Source: an uncultured Christensenella sp. (GTDB lineage: Bacteria; Bacillota; Clostridia; Christensenellales; Borkfalkiaceae). From it: a stretch of 64,000 nucleotides of DNA. A program made the translations under genes and the position numbers. Position 1 is the stretch's first letter. Each line of letters opens with the position of its first letter. Of the stretch, positions 8,425 to 17,159 are shown one piece after another. The notes beneath the pieces were generated by a model. It did no database searches. It was not told the origin of the DNA and saw nothing but the letters and a program-made list of their open reading frames with translations. The stretch covers positions 306,140 through 370,139 of the forward strand of contig CAJTKX010000002.1 in assembly GCA_910577055.1 (NCBI GenBank), in the 5' to 3' direction.

Positions 8425-8529
8425 TTAACCCTCAACATTATCCGACTTTCGCATCCTCACGGGAATCTCGGATAACTCCGGCTGCGCGTCGCAATCAAAC
8501 ATAATGTGCACGCAATAAATTTCATTCAT
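8425..8529 (-). CDS. possible 34-residue peptide in the mobility leader
   Basis: Frame ATG 8529 to TAA 8425, peptide starting 'MNEIYCVHIMFDCDAQ' and rich in acidic and Cys residues. An AAGGAG lies about 20 bases upstream, too far for normal use, so expression is doubtful. It could be a decayed fragment or a leader peptide. Confidence 0.25.
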   Translation of the reverse strand: MNEIYCVHIMFDCDAQPELSEIPVRMRKSDNVEG

Positions 8530-8559
8530 TGCTTAGCTAAATGTTTGTTGCTCCTTTTT

Positions 8560-8743
8560 CCAAAAAGTTCTTCGATACTTTTTGGAAGTCCTTAATACCG
8601 TTGTCGTAAAAAATTGTACAACAACAAAAGCCTATCACGGCGCGTCAAAACAAACTTCGCTTACAACAGTTTGTGCAAGCGCAAACTGTAATCTTGCTAC
8701 GTTGTTTTTCCTTTTCCCAAAAAGTTCTATGATACTTTTTGGG
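8560..8743. repeat. duplicated hairpin units in the mobility leader
   Basis: Two near-identical hairpins lie about 155 bases apart. CCAAAAAGT-8-ACTTTTTGG is at 8560-8585 and CCCAAAAAGT-8-ACTTTTTGGG is at 8716-8743. Both are followed on the minus strand by a GGAG/GGA-containing purine stretch. Between them lies CAGTTTG-8-CAAACTG (about 8670-8691). Together they look like a duplicated regulatory leader or origin structure. Confidence 0.6.
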
Positions 8744-8819
8744 AGCCCTAAGAGGCGTACAACAAAAACACCTGCGTTCAAAATCGCAAGCTAAGGCAGG
8801 AACGGTCTCTTTCCGTTCA

Positions 8820-8874
8820 AAAAAACTTTCTGCGCTTAATGGACAATGCCCCTAACGTCCACCGCAGAACTCTA
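8820..8874 (-). terminator. attenuator-like hairpin in the mobility leader
   Basis: On the minus strand, the arms TTCTGCG and CGCAGAA with an inner GGAC/GTCC pair are followed by TTTTTTT. It lies about 50-100 bases after the promoter at 8918-8945 and well before any gene, so it would stop most transcripts unless read through. Confidence 0.5.
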
Positions 8875-8917
8875 ACCCTTTTCAAAGGGTATCATACGAA
8901 CTTTATCGTATAAGTTT

Positions 8918-8945
8918 ATTATATCATAAATTTTATAGATGTCAA
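8918..8945 (-). promoter_or_regulatory. promoter for the mobility module
   Basis: On the minus strand TTGACA (8940-8945), a 16-base spacer, TATAAT (8918-8923). It directs a long (about 750-base) leader toward the DUF6291-like gene, relaxase and integrase. Confidence 0.8.
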
Positions 8946-9029
8946 GAGAAAACAAACATTTGTTTATATTATTTTTTTGTGTTATATTGTCTATTTTATA
9001 ATTAAAATGTCGAATTTCAAATAAGTAAA

Positions 9030-9053
9030 CCGCCGACGGTATTCCGTCGGCGG
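9030..9053 (-). terminator. terminator after the Bro-N/Fic gene
   Basis: Perfect stem CCGCCGACGG-TATT-CCGTCGGCGG, 20 bases after the stop codon of the Fic gene. Confidence 0.7.
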
Positions 9054-9072
9054 CGTATGCTATTTATTGATT

Positions 9073-9927
9073 TTAATCTTCTGTTTCGTAGTAGTAGGAA
9101 TAGTCTATGCCTTTCATAAACATTTCACGGTTATCAATTTCGTCTGTAAGCGCACCGCTGATAAGCGCAAGAATATCGGTATAATCCACAGGGCTTTTCT
9201 GCATTGCTGTAAGATACGCCCGCTTGTCTATCTTGCTCCAATCAACGCACTTTCGCAAATTCTTTTTCAGAATCAGGTCAAGCCAAATTCTCGTACTTCT
9301 ACCGTTGCCTTCCATAAAGGGATGAGCGATATTCATTTCTACATACTTCTTAACGATGTTTTCAATATTATCTTCCGGCATCTTGTCAATGATTGCAAGA
9401 TTTTCTTTAAGGTACATTGAAGGAGCAAACGCAAATCCGCCTTTTGCAATGTTCAAGCCGCGAATTTTACCCGCAAAATCGTAAAGTCCGCCGAAAATAT
9501 ATCCGTGAATTTGTTGTAAACCTTTGGTAGTACCTACTTCGATTTCGTCTATCAAACCGTTTTCAAAGAGTTCGTAAGCCTTTTGTTTGCTCTTTTCGTC
9601 TAATGTGCTTCCGATTCCTTTTACCCATCTGGAAAAGTTCTCTTTGTTTTTTGCAGGTATGAGCGCAGTAATAAGGGTAACGCCGTTTTCGTCCACGACG
9701 TCTGTAAGGTAAGACTTCCCGTCGTTTGCCTTCAATTTCAGTTGTTTGCAAATTGCAATCAACTGAGTATTTCGGCGTTTCATCGTTGCCCAATAAACAC
9801 GTGGATTACTGCTTTTCGTCAAGGCTTCGGCAATATCCATAGCACAAAACCACCATTTGGAAGTATCGTCATCCCAAACGGCCCTCACGGGAATATCTTC
9901 AAAAAATCTGATTGACGTCTTTATCAT
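9073..9927 (-). CDS. Bro-N/Fic fusion protein
   Basis: 284 residues. Residues 1-95 match the Bro-N (phage antirepressor-type) DNA-binding domain: '[27 protein letters not shown]'. The C-terminal half is a Fic domain with the full motif '[12 protein letters not shown]' near residue 205. Fic enzymes usually transfer AMP to a target hydroxyl; the His is the catalytic base. The C-terminus '[11 protein letters not shown]' contains an S-x-x-x-E helix like the inhibitory motif of class III Fic proteins, although the next residue is T instead of G or N. The divergent XRE gene at 10081 makes this look like a regulated toxin-type module. The in vivo target is unknown. Confidence 0.85.
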   Translation of the reverse strand: MIKTSIRFFEDIPVRAVWDDDTSKWWFCAMDIAEALTKSSNPRVYWATMKRRNTQLIAICKQLKLKANDGKSYLTDVVDENGVTLITALIPAKNKENFSRWVKGIGSTLDEKSKQKAYELFENGLIDEIEVGTTKGLQQIHGYIFGGLYDFAGKIRGLNIAKGGFAFAPSMYLKENLAIIDKMPEDNIENIVKKYVEMNIAHPFMEGNGRSTRIWLDLILKKNLRKCVDWSKIDKRAYLTAMQKSPVDYTDILALISGALTDEIDNREMFMKGIDYSYYYETED

Positions 9928-9955
9928 TGTAATTCAATCCGTGCGCTTTTTATCT

Positions 9956-9984
9956 ATTCTACCACAAAAAATAGATTATTGCAA
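9956..9984 (-). promoter_or_regulatory. promoter of the Bro-N/Fic gene
   Basis: On the minus strand TTGCAA, 17 bases, TAGAAT. It is back to back with the XRE promoter at 10028-10056. Confidence 0.65.
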
Positions 9985-10027
9985 TCTGATCAAACGCATT
10001 TCCAAAGAAGATGTTTTTCTGCCTTTA

Positions 10028-10056
10028 TTGACAATAGGCTCTAATTATGCTATAAT
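10028..10056 (+). promoter_or_regulatory. promoter of the small XRE gene
   Basis: TTGACA (10028-10033), a 17-base spacer, TATAAT (10051-10056), 24 bases before the ATG. Confidence 0.8.
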
Positions 10057-10080
10057 ATGTTATAATTTGATAGGTATATT

Positions 10081-10284
10081 ATGGAATTCTCAAAATTCTG
10101 CCTTGAAACAAGGCTAAAACTCAATTTAAGTCAGGAAATGTTGGCGAGAAAGCTCGATGTTTCTTTTGCAACAGTCAACCGCTGGGAGAACGGCAAAGCC
10201 CTTCCCCAGAAACTGACCTTATACCGTTTTGAAAAGTTCTGCGAAGAAAACGGAATAAAGTTTGTCGCGGACTTGACACTCTAA
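10081..10284 (+). CDS. small XRE-family DNA-binding protein
   Basis: 67 residues consisting almost entirely of one Cro/C1-type helix-turn-helix: 'LNLSQEMLARKLDVSFATVNRWENGKALP'. A weak AGGT precedes the ATG. It is divergent from the Bro-N/Fic gene with about 150 bases between, so it probably represses that gene and itself. It could also act as an antitoxin; that is inference from position. Confidence 0.8.
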   Translation: MEFSKFCLETRLKLNLSQEMLARKLDVSFATVNRWENGKALPQKLTLYRFEKFCEENGIKFVADLTL

Positions 10285-10321
10285 AAAATAGCATACAAGG
10301 AAATTCATTAGTTTGCTTATT

Positions 10322-10357
10322 TGTACAGTAATTGTCGGGGTTAATTCATACTGTACA
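10322..10357. repeat. 9-bp inverted repeat upstream of jetA, candidate operator
   Basis: TGTACAGTA (10322-10330) and TACTGTACA (10349-10357), separated by 18 bases, with no T run. A second inverted repeat, ATATGAC-7-GTCATAT, lies at 10460-10480 just upstream of the jetA start. Both are candidate binding sites for a regulator of the Wadjet operon. No clear consensus promoter is seen in 10285-10518. Confidence 0.45.
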
Positions 10358-10518
10358 GGGCACCTTACATTTCATTTATAACAATGAAGTATTATCAGAA
10401 TAATGAAAAATAATAGAAGCAGAAGAATTATATCCAAAAAATAATAAAAAATTTTTTAAATATGACTATATGTGTCATATTTATTATGTTAAAATATATA
10501 AAAAATTAGGAGCTTGAA

Positions 10519-11913
10519 GTGAATTTATTTCATATTGTAGGCGAAGATTTATTCCGTCCATTAACAAGTTCATTTAAAGAAATTTATTTAGATTGTTTAA
10601 ATATAATCTATGATTGCTGCGGACAAAAAACCTCAAACAGTGAAGATCGTTCAGTTATCATAGATTGTCTAGTTGATTATTTCGATGATAAAGGCAATCA
10701 AGATATTGATTTAGATGATAATTTAAACGAAAAGCTTCATGATCCAAAATCAAAGGCAAGCACCTTTTTACTCAAGTTAAAACAATTTGGTTGGGTATAT
10801 GAAGATATTGGAAGAAACTATATTCTTAAAATTTCGCTTAATGACTATGCTGTATCCATTTTAGATTGTTTTCGTTCGATTGTAAAAGATGAAGAAACTG
10901 AATATCAAAATGTGATACAAACGATTTACAGTATTGTCATCAATGCGGAAGCTTATCAGAATAAACCTTATGAAAATATTCTTATAGGTGTCGAAGAAAA
11001 TGTTGAGAAACTAACCAAAGAATTAAAAAAATTAAGTACTAACATCAAAAAATATATTGATAAGTCCACTGCCGGCAAAGATGCCGCAGAAATAATTGAC
11101 GATTATTTTACTTACCATAAAGAGATCGGGTCAAAAGCCTATCACAGGTTAAAGACGAGCAATAATATTTCGCGTTTCCGTCCTATAATCATTGCAAAAT
11201 TAAAATACATTTTGGAAGATAAATCAACTTTTGAAAAAGCTGTATCCGGCTACATGGAGATAAAAGATGTCAAAGATCAAGATCAAGCAGAAAGTGAAAT
11301 CAAGCAACTTGTTAATAAACTTCAAAAAAGTTTACATGAATATGACGATATTATTGAAGATATCGAAAATAAAAATTTAAGATATACTTCTAGTGCCATA
11401 GAAAGAGCCAAGTTCTTGTTATCTACGGATAAAAATATAGAAGGCAAGATAAACAAAATTCTTTCTATTATGACTAAAGAATTGAATCAAGGCGCCTCAC
11501 TTTTTGATGATGATACATATCTAAGTAGCATATTCTCTATATTACCAATTAGATTTATCGATGGTGAATCCTTTTACACAATGCCGCAAATTAGAAATAA
11601 TGGACAAATACAGAAAATTTCAGATGATGAATTTGATATCGAAAAAATCGAGCAAGCAAGAATACAAATGGCTGAGCGGTTAAAAAACATCATTACTTTG
11701 GATAAAGTAAATCAATACGTTGATGGATTATTAAAAACGGAGTCTTCCACTTTTGCTTCACAACTCCCTTTAAACGATAGAAAAGCATTTATAAAACTCA
11801 TTTTTATTTCTTTCTATGGGACAAAAAGTAAAAAATACAAAATTATAAAGACTGACAAAGTCATAGTACAGCAAGGCTTTCGGTACAGAGATTTTAAAAT
11901 TATTAGGAGATAG
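10519..11913 (+). CDS. jetA: Wadjet subunit JetA (kleisin-like)
   Basis: 464 residues beginning 'MNLFHIVGEDLFRPLTSSFKEIYLDCL', which matches the JetA family. Winged-helix-like N- and C-terminal parts surround a long helical middle (residues 125-300). JetA bridges the JetC heads and with JetB makes the SMC complex that extrudes DNA loops. The start is GTG with AGGAG seven bases upstream. It is the first gene of a tight jetABCD operon: only 2 bases separate it from jetB. I did not decide the Wadjet subtype from sequence. Confidence 0.88.
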   Translation: MNLFHIVGEDLFRPLTSSFKEIYLDCLNIIYDCCGQKTSNSEDRSVIIDCLVDYFDDKGNQDIDLDDNLNEKLHDPKSKASTFLLKLKQFGWVYEDIGRNYILKISLNDYAVSILDCFRSIVKDEETEYQNVIQTIYSIVINAEAYQNKPYENILIGVEENVEKLTKELKKLSTNIKKYIDKSTAGKDAAEIIDDYFTYHKEIGSKAYHRLKTSNNISRFRPIIIAKLKYILEDKSTFEKAVSGYMEIKDVKDQDQAESEIKQLVNKLQKSLHEYDDIIEDIENKNLRYTSSAIERAKFLLSTDKNIEGKINKILSIMTKELNQGASLFDDDTYLSSIFSILPIRFIDGESFYTMPQIRNNGQIQKISDDEFDIEKIEQARIQMAERLKNIITLDKVNQYVDGLLKTESSTFASQLPLNDRKAFIKLIFISFYGTKSKKYKIIKTDKVIVQQGFRYRDFKIIRR

Positions 11914-11915
11914 TT

Positions 11916-12518
11916 ATGTTGTTATTTGAAAACGAAACAAAAAACAGGCGTTTTAAAGATGTTGCAAATAAACTTTTAAATAATTGTTTTTTGATAAAAT
12001 CAAGAGATCAAGATGATTATCTTTTCGTTAAAATGAATTTGGATAAATTCTCTGAATATTTTGATGTGATTGGATTTGAACTTCGAATATATGAAACCAA
12101 TAATGTAATCCATTTATACAATGCGAATGGCATAGGTAGGCAAAGATTAAGCAAATATGAAAGCATAATACTATTACTCTTACGAAAATTATACATTAAA
12201 AAGAAAAAAGAGTTAAGTGAAAATATCGATATCCGTATTACATGGGAAGATCTAGCCGAACAATATGCTATGCTAAAAATTGCTCAAAAGCCAAATATTG
12301 ATAGGCAGTTACGATCCTCAACTTTAAAAATGTTACGCCGATATAATTTAATCGATGTTTTCGGGGCAGACAAACTTGATGAAACTCAAATAGAAATCTT
12401 TCCAACAATTCTATTTGCTTTACCGAGTTCCGATATAGAGACCATTTTTTCTATGACAGAAGAGAAAATCCGCAATTTACAAGGAGGAGATACTGATGGA
12501 GAAGAAGATTCTGACTAA
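11916..12518 (+). CDS. jetB: Wadjet subunit JetB (DUF4194, KITE-like)
   Basis: 200 residues with tandem winged-helix character and the DUF4194-like core ('IRITWEDLAEQYAMLKIA', 'STLKMLRRYNLIDVF'). JetB binds the JetA middle region in the condensin-like complex. Start ATG with AGGAG upstream. Its 3' end overlaps jetC by 23 bases, so translation is coupled. Call rests on family pattern plus position. Confidence 0.85.
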   Translation: MLLFENETKNRRFKDVANKLLNNCFLIKSRDQDDYLFVKMNLDKFSEYFDVIGFELRIYETNNVIHLYNANGIGRQRLSKYESIILLLLRKLYIKKKKELSENIDIRITWEDLAEQYAMLKIAQKPNIDRQLRSSTLKMLRRYNLIDVFGADKLDETQIEIFPTILFALPSSDIETIFSMTEEKIRNLQGGDTDGEEDSD

Positions 12519-15500
12519 AATCAAATTAATCAATTGGCATTATTTTGATAATGAAACAATTGAAGTAGAAAACTCCGTGCTTTTTTGTGGTGATAGCGGC
12601 TCGGGCAAATCAACCATTCTTGATGCAATGCAATATGTTTTGACCGGCGGTGGCAAAAATTTTAATAAAGCTGCCAACGAAAAAAGTAAGCGTGATTTAA
12701 AAGGTTATATAAGATGCAAAACGGGAGAAATGGAAAAAACTTACAAACGTATCGGAATGATAGTATCATATATCGCTTTGGAGTTCTACGAAGAAAAAAA
12801 GAAAAGTCATTTTGTTATTGGTGTAAGATTGGAATCTCCAAATGAAGAAGATTCAGTTAAAAGATATTGGTTTGTTGAAGAATGTAAAATAAACGATATA
12901 ATATTTCTTGAAGATAATAAAGCAGTTTCATTATCTGAATTTACAGCAAAAGGACGAAAAATAAACACGAAAAAGTCAGATGAAGAAGGTCGAACAAGAA
13001 TCCTTCAACGACTGGGAAATTTAGACTACAGATTTTTAGATTTAATCCCTCGCTCCCTTGCTTTTAAGCCAGAAAACGATATAAAATCTTTCTTCTATCA
13101 AATTTTGCTATCCGAAAAGAAAATAGATGTTACTAGGTTAAAACAGGATTTGCATTCCGTTAAAGAAATGGACGAGTTAATTAAAACAACAAAAGAAGAA
13201 ATATTTGCCTTAAACAATATACTTAATACCTATCATGAATACGAACTAAAAGAGAAAGAAATTCTCGTTATAGATATACTCCTACTATTAGCTGATTATT
13301 ATCGTTCCCAATACGAATTGCAAACGCAACAATCTCAGCTATCCATATTTGATGCGCTAACAAATAAAACAGATAAAGATATTGAAGATTTAAATTTAAA
13401 AATTAGGGAACAAGAAAATCAAAGGTCACAAATTCTTGCCGCATTGGCAACCACTGATGCTCAAAAACTTGTAGATTCTTTAAGCATTAGCCTTCACTCC
13501 GAAGAACATAAAGAACTCCAATTAAAGAGTGAGGCAGATAAATTTAACGTATGTCGATTAGCCATACAAAAATTGCTTACACAGTTAAATATCAACAATT
13601 CTTGGTTTGACGAATTAGAATACAACAAAAATATAAACGAAAAATTAATTATCATTGAAAAAATTAAACTAAAATTAAAAGAACTTCGTGAGCAAAATCA
13701 TAACGATGAAATCGAGATACAAAGGCAATCAAAAGAAACAGAGGCTGATTTACAAAAACTTAATAATCAAATAGAACATTTAAAACAAAATAAATTTGAT
13801 TATCCATACAATTTAATAACAGTTAAGCGCGAAATAGAGAGAGTTTTTCTTAAACGGAATGTTAAAGATCGAGTTGTGATTGTATGCGAAGAATTGGAAA
13901 TAACCGATTCCACATGGAGAAATGCTATTGAGAGTTATTTAAATACTCAAAAATTTTATTTGATTGTCAAACCTGAAAACTTTGAAATTGCTTTTAACGC
14001 TTATAAATCTCTTGGAAAAAATATAAGCGGGATTGGATTAGTAGACACTACAAAATTTAAAAGAGATTTTGATGTATCGGATGATACTTTGGCATGCTAT
14101 GTTGACAGTAATAATCCATATGTAAAACGCTATATTCAATACCTATTAGCAAAAGTTTACGCTTGCGATAACCATCACGACCTGACAGGACATAAAATCG
14201 CAATCACTCGAGATTGTATGTTGTACAAAAATTTTGTTATAAAAAGACAAGATCGTTCCTCCTATGACCCTCCTTTTATTGGCCGTGATGCCATACGAGT
14301 ACAACTAAATCAACGTTTGGAAGAGCAAAAACAGCTACGTGAAAAGCAAAAAATTATAGATGAGCACTTAAAAAATATTAGTGCGATTCGTTTTCAGTTT
14401 GAAAAAATTTCTACAAATGACCTTAGTGACTATTTCAATTCAAATCATGAATTGAAAATTTGTAGGATGGAAATCGGGAAGTTAAAATCCGAAATAGAAA
14501 AAGCAAAAAGCGACAAGAGTTTGATATTGTTCCAAGAAAAACTCAATAAAGTTGAACATCTCTTGTATGAACATAATGAAAATTTGAAAAAATTGCAACA
14601 ACAGCTTGCTGAATATAAGGAAAAGAATAAATATATCAAAGAGAAAATTGATACAGCGCAGGACAATATAAACAAGCTTGATGATTTAATAAAAATTAAA
14701 AGGCAACTAGACGATGAATGCTATCTAAAAGCAAAAAGTAAATATGAAGGAGCAGAAAAGAAAAACAATAGTGCAGTTATTTATGCTAACTACACTCCAA
14801 GAAAAAATACTCTTTGTAATGAACAAGAACGTATAAAAAATTGTCTAATGAATCTTCAATTCAAATATAACCAAATGAATAATAACGATTTCCCTGTTGG
14901 TGCTGAAATTCTAATTATTCAGCAATACTCTGAGCGATTATTTAATCTTGAGAAGTCTAAATTGGTTGAATATGAAGGAAAGTTAATTAAAAGACGCGAA
15001 GAATGCGAAGAAGAGTTTAAAACCTCTTTTTTGGCAAAAATGAAAGAGCATATAGAGATCGCTCAAATGGATTTCAAGGAATTAAATAAAAAGCTTGCAT
15101 TAATTGATTATAATGGCACTCGTTATCAATTTAAAATCTCTGCTAGTAGGGATAAAAAAGCATTATACAATATGATTACAGACGATAAAAATATCGGCGG
15201 ATATACTTTATTTACACAATCCTTTGAAAGCTCTTATCAAGCAGAAATTAATGATTTGTTTGGTAAGCTAATGGCTGATGAGGATTCTAAAGTCCTAAAT
15301 GAATATACCGATTACCGAAATTATATGGATTACGATATTGAGGTATGCGAAGGCGACCGTAAGTTCCTTCTTTCAAAAAACGTTGCAGAAAAAAGCGGTG
15401 GCGAAACTCAAGTACCTTACTATGTAATTATTGCTGCCTCATTTAATCAAATTTATTCTAACGATACAATCAAATTAATTATGTTAGATGAAGCTTTTGA

Positions 15501-15675
15501 CAAAATGGACGAGATACGCATGCAATCAATGATGGAATTTTTTATCAAGCTTGATTTTCAAATGATTTTAGCCACTCCTCCTGGGAAAATGAGTGTGATT
15601 GGAGAACAGGTTAATTCTATTTTTCTTACTATACGAGATGACGACAAAAGTACTGTAGAACAATATTATCTATGA
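12496..15675 (+). CDS. jetC: Wadjet subunit JetC (SMC-like ATPase)
   Basis: 1059 residues with SMC layout. Walker A 'GDSGSGKST' is near residue 31. Two long coiled-coil arms (about 215-460 and 600-840) flank a hinge region (about 460-590). The ABC signature 'KSGGETQVPYYV' is near residue 965, followed by Walker B 'LIMLDEAFDKMD'. JetC hydrolyses ATP to extrude loops and detect small circular DNA such as plasmids. GGAGG lies upstream of the ATG inside jetB. All ATPase motifs appear intact. Confidence 0.93.
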   Translation: MEKKILTKIKLINWHYFDNETIEVENSVLFCGDSGSGKSTILDAMQYVLTGGGKNFNKAANEKSKRDLKGYIRCKTGEMEKTYKRIGMIVSYIALEFYEEKKKSHFVIGVRLESPNEEDSVKRYWFVEECKINDIIFLEDNKAVSLSEFTAKGRKINTKKSDEEGRTRILQRLGNLDYRFLDLIPRSLAFKPENDIKSFFYQILLSEKKIDVTRLKQDLHSVKEMDELIKTTKEEIFALNNILNTYHEYELKEKEILVIDILLLLADYYRSQYELQTQQSQLSIFDALTNKTDKDIEDLNLKIREQENQRSQILAALATTDAQKLVDSLSISLHSEEHKELQLKSEADKFNVCRLAIQKLLTQLNINNSWFDELEYNKNINEKLIIIEKIKLKLKELREQNHNDEIEIQRQSKETEADLQKLNNQIEHLKQNKFDYPYNLITVKREIERVFLKRNVKDRVVIVCEELEITDSTWRNAIESYLNTQKFYLIVKPENFEIAFNAYKSLGKNISGIGLVDTTKFKRDFDVSDDTLACYVDSNNPYVKRYIQYLLAKVYACDNHHDLTGHKIAITRDCMLYKNFVIKRQDRSSYDPPFIGRDAIRVQLNQRLEEQKQLREKQKIIDEHLKNISAIRFQFEKISTNDLSDYFNSNHELKICRMEIGKLKSEIEKAKSDKSLILFQEKLNKVEHLLYEHNENLKKLQQQLAEYKEKNKYIKEKIDTAQDNINKLDDLIKIKRQLDDECYLKAKSKYEGAEKKNNSAVIYANYTPRKNTLCNEQERIKNCLMNLQFKYNQMNNNDFPVGAEILIIQQYSERLFNLEKSKLVEYEGKLIKRREECEEEFKTSFLAKMKEHIEIAQMDFKELNKKLALIDYNGTRYQFKISASRDKKALYNMITDDKNIGGYTLFTQSFESSYQAEINDLFGKLMADEDSKVLNEYTDYRNYMDYDIEVCEGDRKFLLSKNVAEKSGGETQVPYYVIIAASFNQIYSNDTIKLIMLDEAFDKMDEIRMQSMMEFFIKLDFQMILATPPGKMSVIGEQVNSIFLTIRDDDKSTVEQYYL

Positions 15676-15683
15676 GGATTAAT

Positions 15684-16862
15684 ATGAATTATCAATTAGA
15701 TATATTAAAAAAATTATTAGCGAAATACGATAAAAGCAAGACCTCTATCGGACAAAATAAAATATCCAGAAAGATAGTTCTATTTCTATCAAAAACTTAT
15801 CCTAAATACTTAGAGCCTACTGAATATGAGCTTCGACAAAAAATAAATGAAGCTATTGCTTATCTCGTTTCACAAGGGTTGATTGGTGCTAACCTATTGA
15901 GAAACAATACCTATGAACAACTAAATCTGGTTCTTGATGAGATGGCAATTTCAACAAGTTATTCTTTGATAGGGAAAGAAACTAAGACAACTGTAAGAAA
16001 CCGATTGGAGAATATTCTCTCGGTTTGTAAGCAGTCTGGAAATGCCATTTTAGAATCTTATGCTGAAAAGCAACTTTTAAGATTAAAAAATAATCTATCA
16101 ATAGAATTTTTTAACGACGATTTCACTGAATACATAAATATATTAAAAGGTATATATGAAGTTCAACTTATAGAAGAGGAAACCTTTTACCGTAATTTCT
16201 CAATGAGTGTTTATAATAATTCAAAATATTTTGAAAAACATGTAAAACTCAAAATAGAGAACTTTCTTTGGAAGTATGGCGATTTTGAAGACAAAGATAA
16301 AATTTTAGAAGAATTTAATCTGATTAAAACTCCTTCTTGCATTAATATCAAAGGGAACGTGCAGATTACTTTTAAAAATGGAACTATCATTAATACCACT
16401 AGTTTATTCGGCGGAATTGGTTTATCAACTATAGATATAAAATTTATAAATAAAATTGTCGTCAATAACAATAAAATATTGACAATAGAAAATCTCACCA
16501 ATTACTATACTTTTCAAAATAATGATTTTTGCGTTATATATTTGGGAGGGTTTTCAAATCACTGTAGACGATCATTTCTCAAAACTATATATCTTAATAA
16601 TCCAAACAAAAAATACATGCATTTTGGAGATATTGATGCTGGAGGCTTCTATATTTTAAATCATCTCAAAGAAAAAACGGGGATCGCCTTTATCCCTTAT
16701 TTTATGGATGTACCTACTTTAAAGAAATATAAACGAAACTGGGAATCTTTAACTGACAATGATAAATTACGATTACATAAACTACTTGAAAGTCCATATA
16801 AAGAAACAGTCAAATTTATGTTAGATAATAATTGCAAGTTGGAACAAGAATCTATTCTCTAA
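15684..16862 (+). CDS. jetD: Wadjet nuclease subunit JetD (TOPRIM)
   Basis: About 392 residues. The N-terminal half matches the DUF3322-like part; the C-terminal half is a TOPRIM domain with the catalytic Glu in 'ILTIENLTNY' (about residue 275) and the metal motif 'HFGDIDAGGFYIL' (about 320). In Wadjet, JetD cleaves the DNA captured by JetABC. An upstream ATG at 15672 overlaps the jetC stop (ATGA), but the ATG at 15684 has GAGG seven bases before it and I prefer it. Active-site residues look intact, so the operon appears complete. Confidence 0.9.
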   Translation: MNYQLDILKKLLAKYDKSKTSIGQNKISRKIVLFLSKTYPKYLEPTEYELRQKINEAIAYLVSQGLIGANLLRNNTYEQLNLVLDEMAISTSYSLIGKETKTTVRNRLENILSVCKQSGNAILESYAEKQLLRLKNNLSIEFFNDDFTEYINILKGIYEVQLIEEETFYRNFSMSVYNNSKYFEKHVKLKIENFLWKYGDFEDKDKILEEFNLIKTPSCINIKGNVQITFKNGTIINTTSLFGGIGLSTIDIKFINKIVVNNNKILTIENLTNYYTFQNNDFCVIYLGGFSNHCRRSFLKTIYLNNPNKKYMHFGDIDAGGFYILNHLKEKTGIAFIPYFMDVPTLKKYKRNWESLTDNDKLRLHKLLESPYKETVKFMLDNNCKLEQESIL

Positions 16863-16917
16863 GATATAAATTTGTAAAAGTTGACGGTTTTTGGGAAACG
16901 TTCATTTTTCATATAGA

Positions 16918-16947
16918 AAAGGAAGTTCCGTAATAAGAACTTCCTTT
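16918..16947 (+). terminator. terminator of the Wadjet operon
   Basis: AAAGGAAGTTC-8-GAACTTCCTTT, an 11-bp perfect stem followed by ATTCTTTTC, 55 bases after jetD. Confidence 0.75.
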
Positions 16948-17129
16948 ATTCTTTTCACTAAATATTTTTTCGATAATAAAATCTTCAAAACACAGTTCCA
17001 ATTTACTCAATGAAATTTAAAATAATATACGTAAACTAAATTATTTAACAACAAATAGAATTCCCCTTGATTTTTTGTATTTCTAATATTATCGATGCAA
17101 AGAAAAATCATATAATTTTTTATTTGTGC

Positions 17130-17159
17130 TTGCGGTTTATGAGATAAGTGTGTTATAAT
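17130..17159 (+). promoter_or_regulatory. promoter overlapping the annotated start of the first methyltransferase
   Basis: TTGCGG (17130-17135), 18 bases, TATAAT (17154-17159). The -10 box overlaps the ATG at 17158, so a transcript from here could not use that ATG. Confidence 0.5.

Noticed and set aside
8540-8760. CRISPR array from the repeated CCAAAAAGT hairpins
   Set aside because: Only two copies, about 155 bases apart, imperfect, and with no cas genes in the window.
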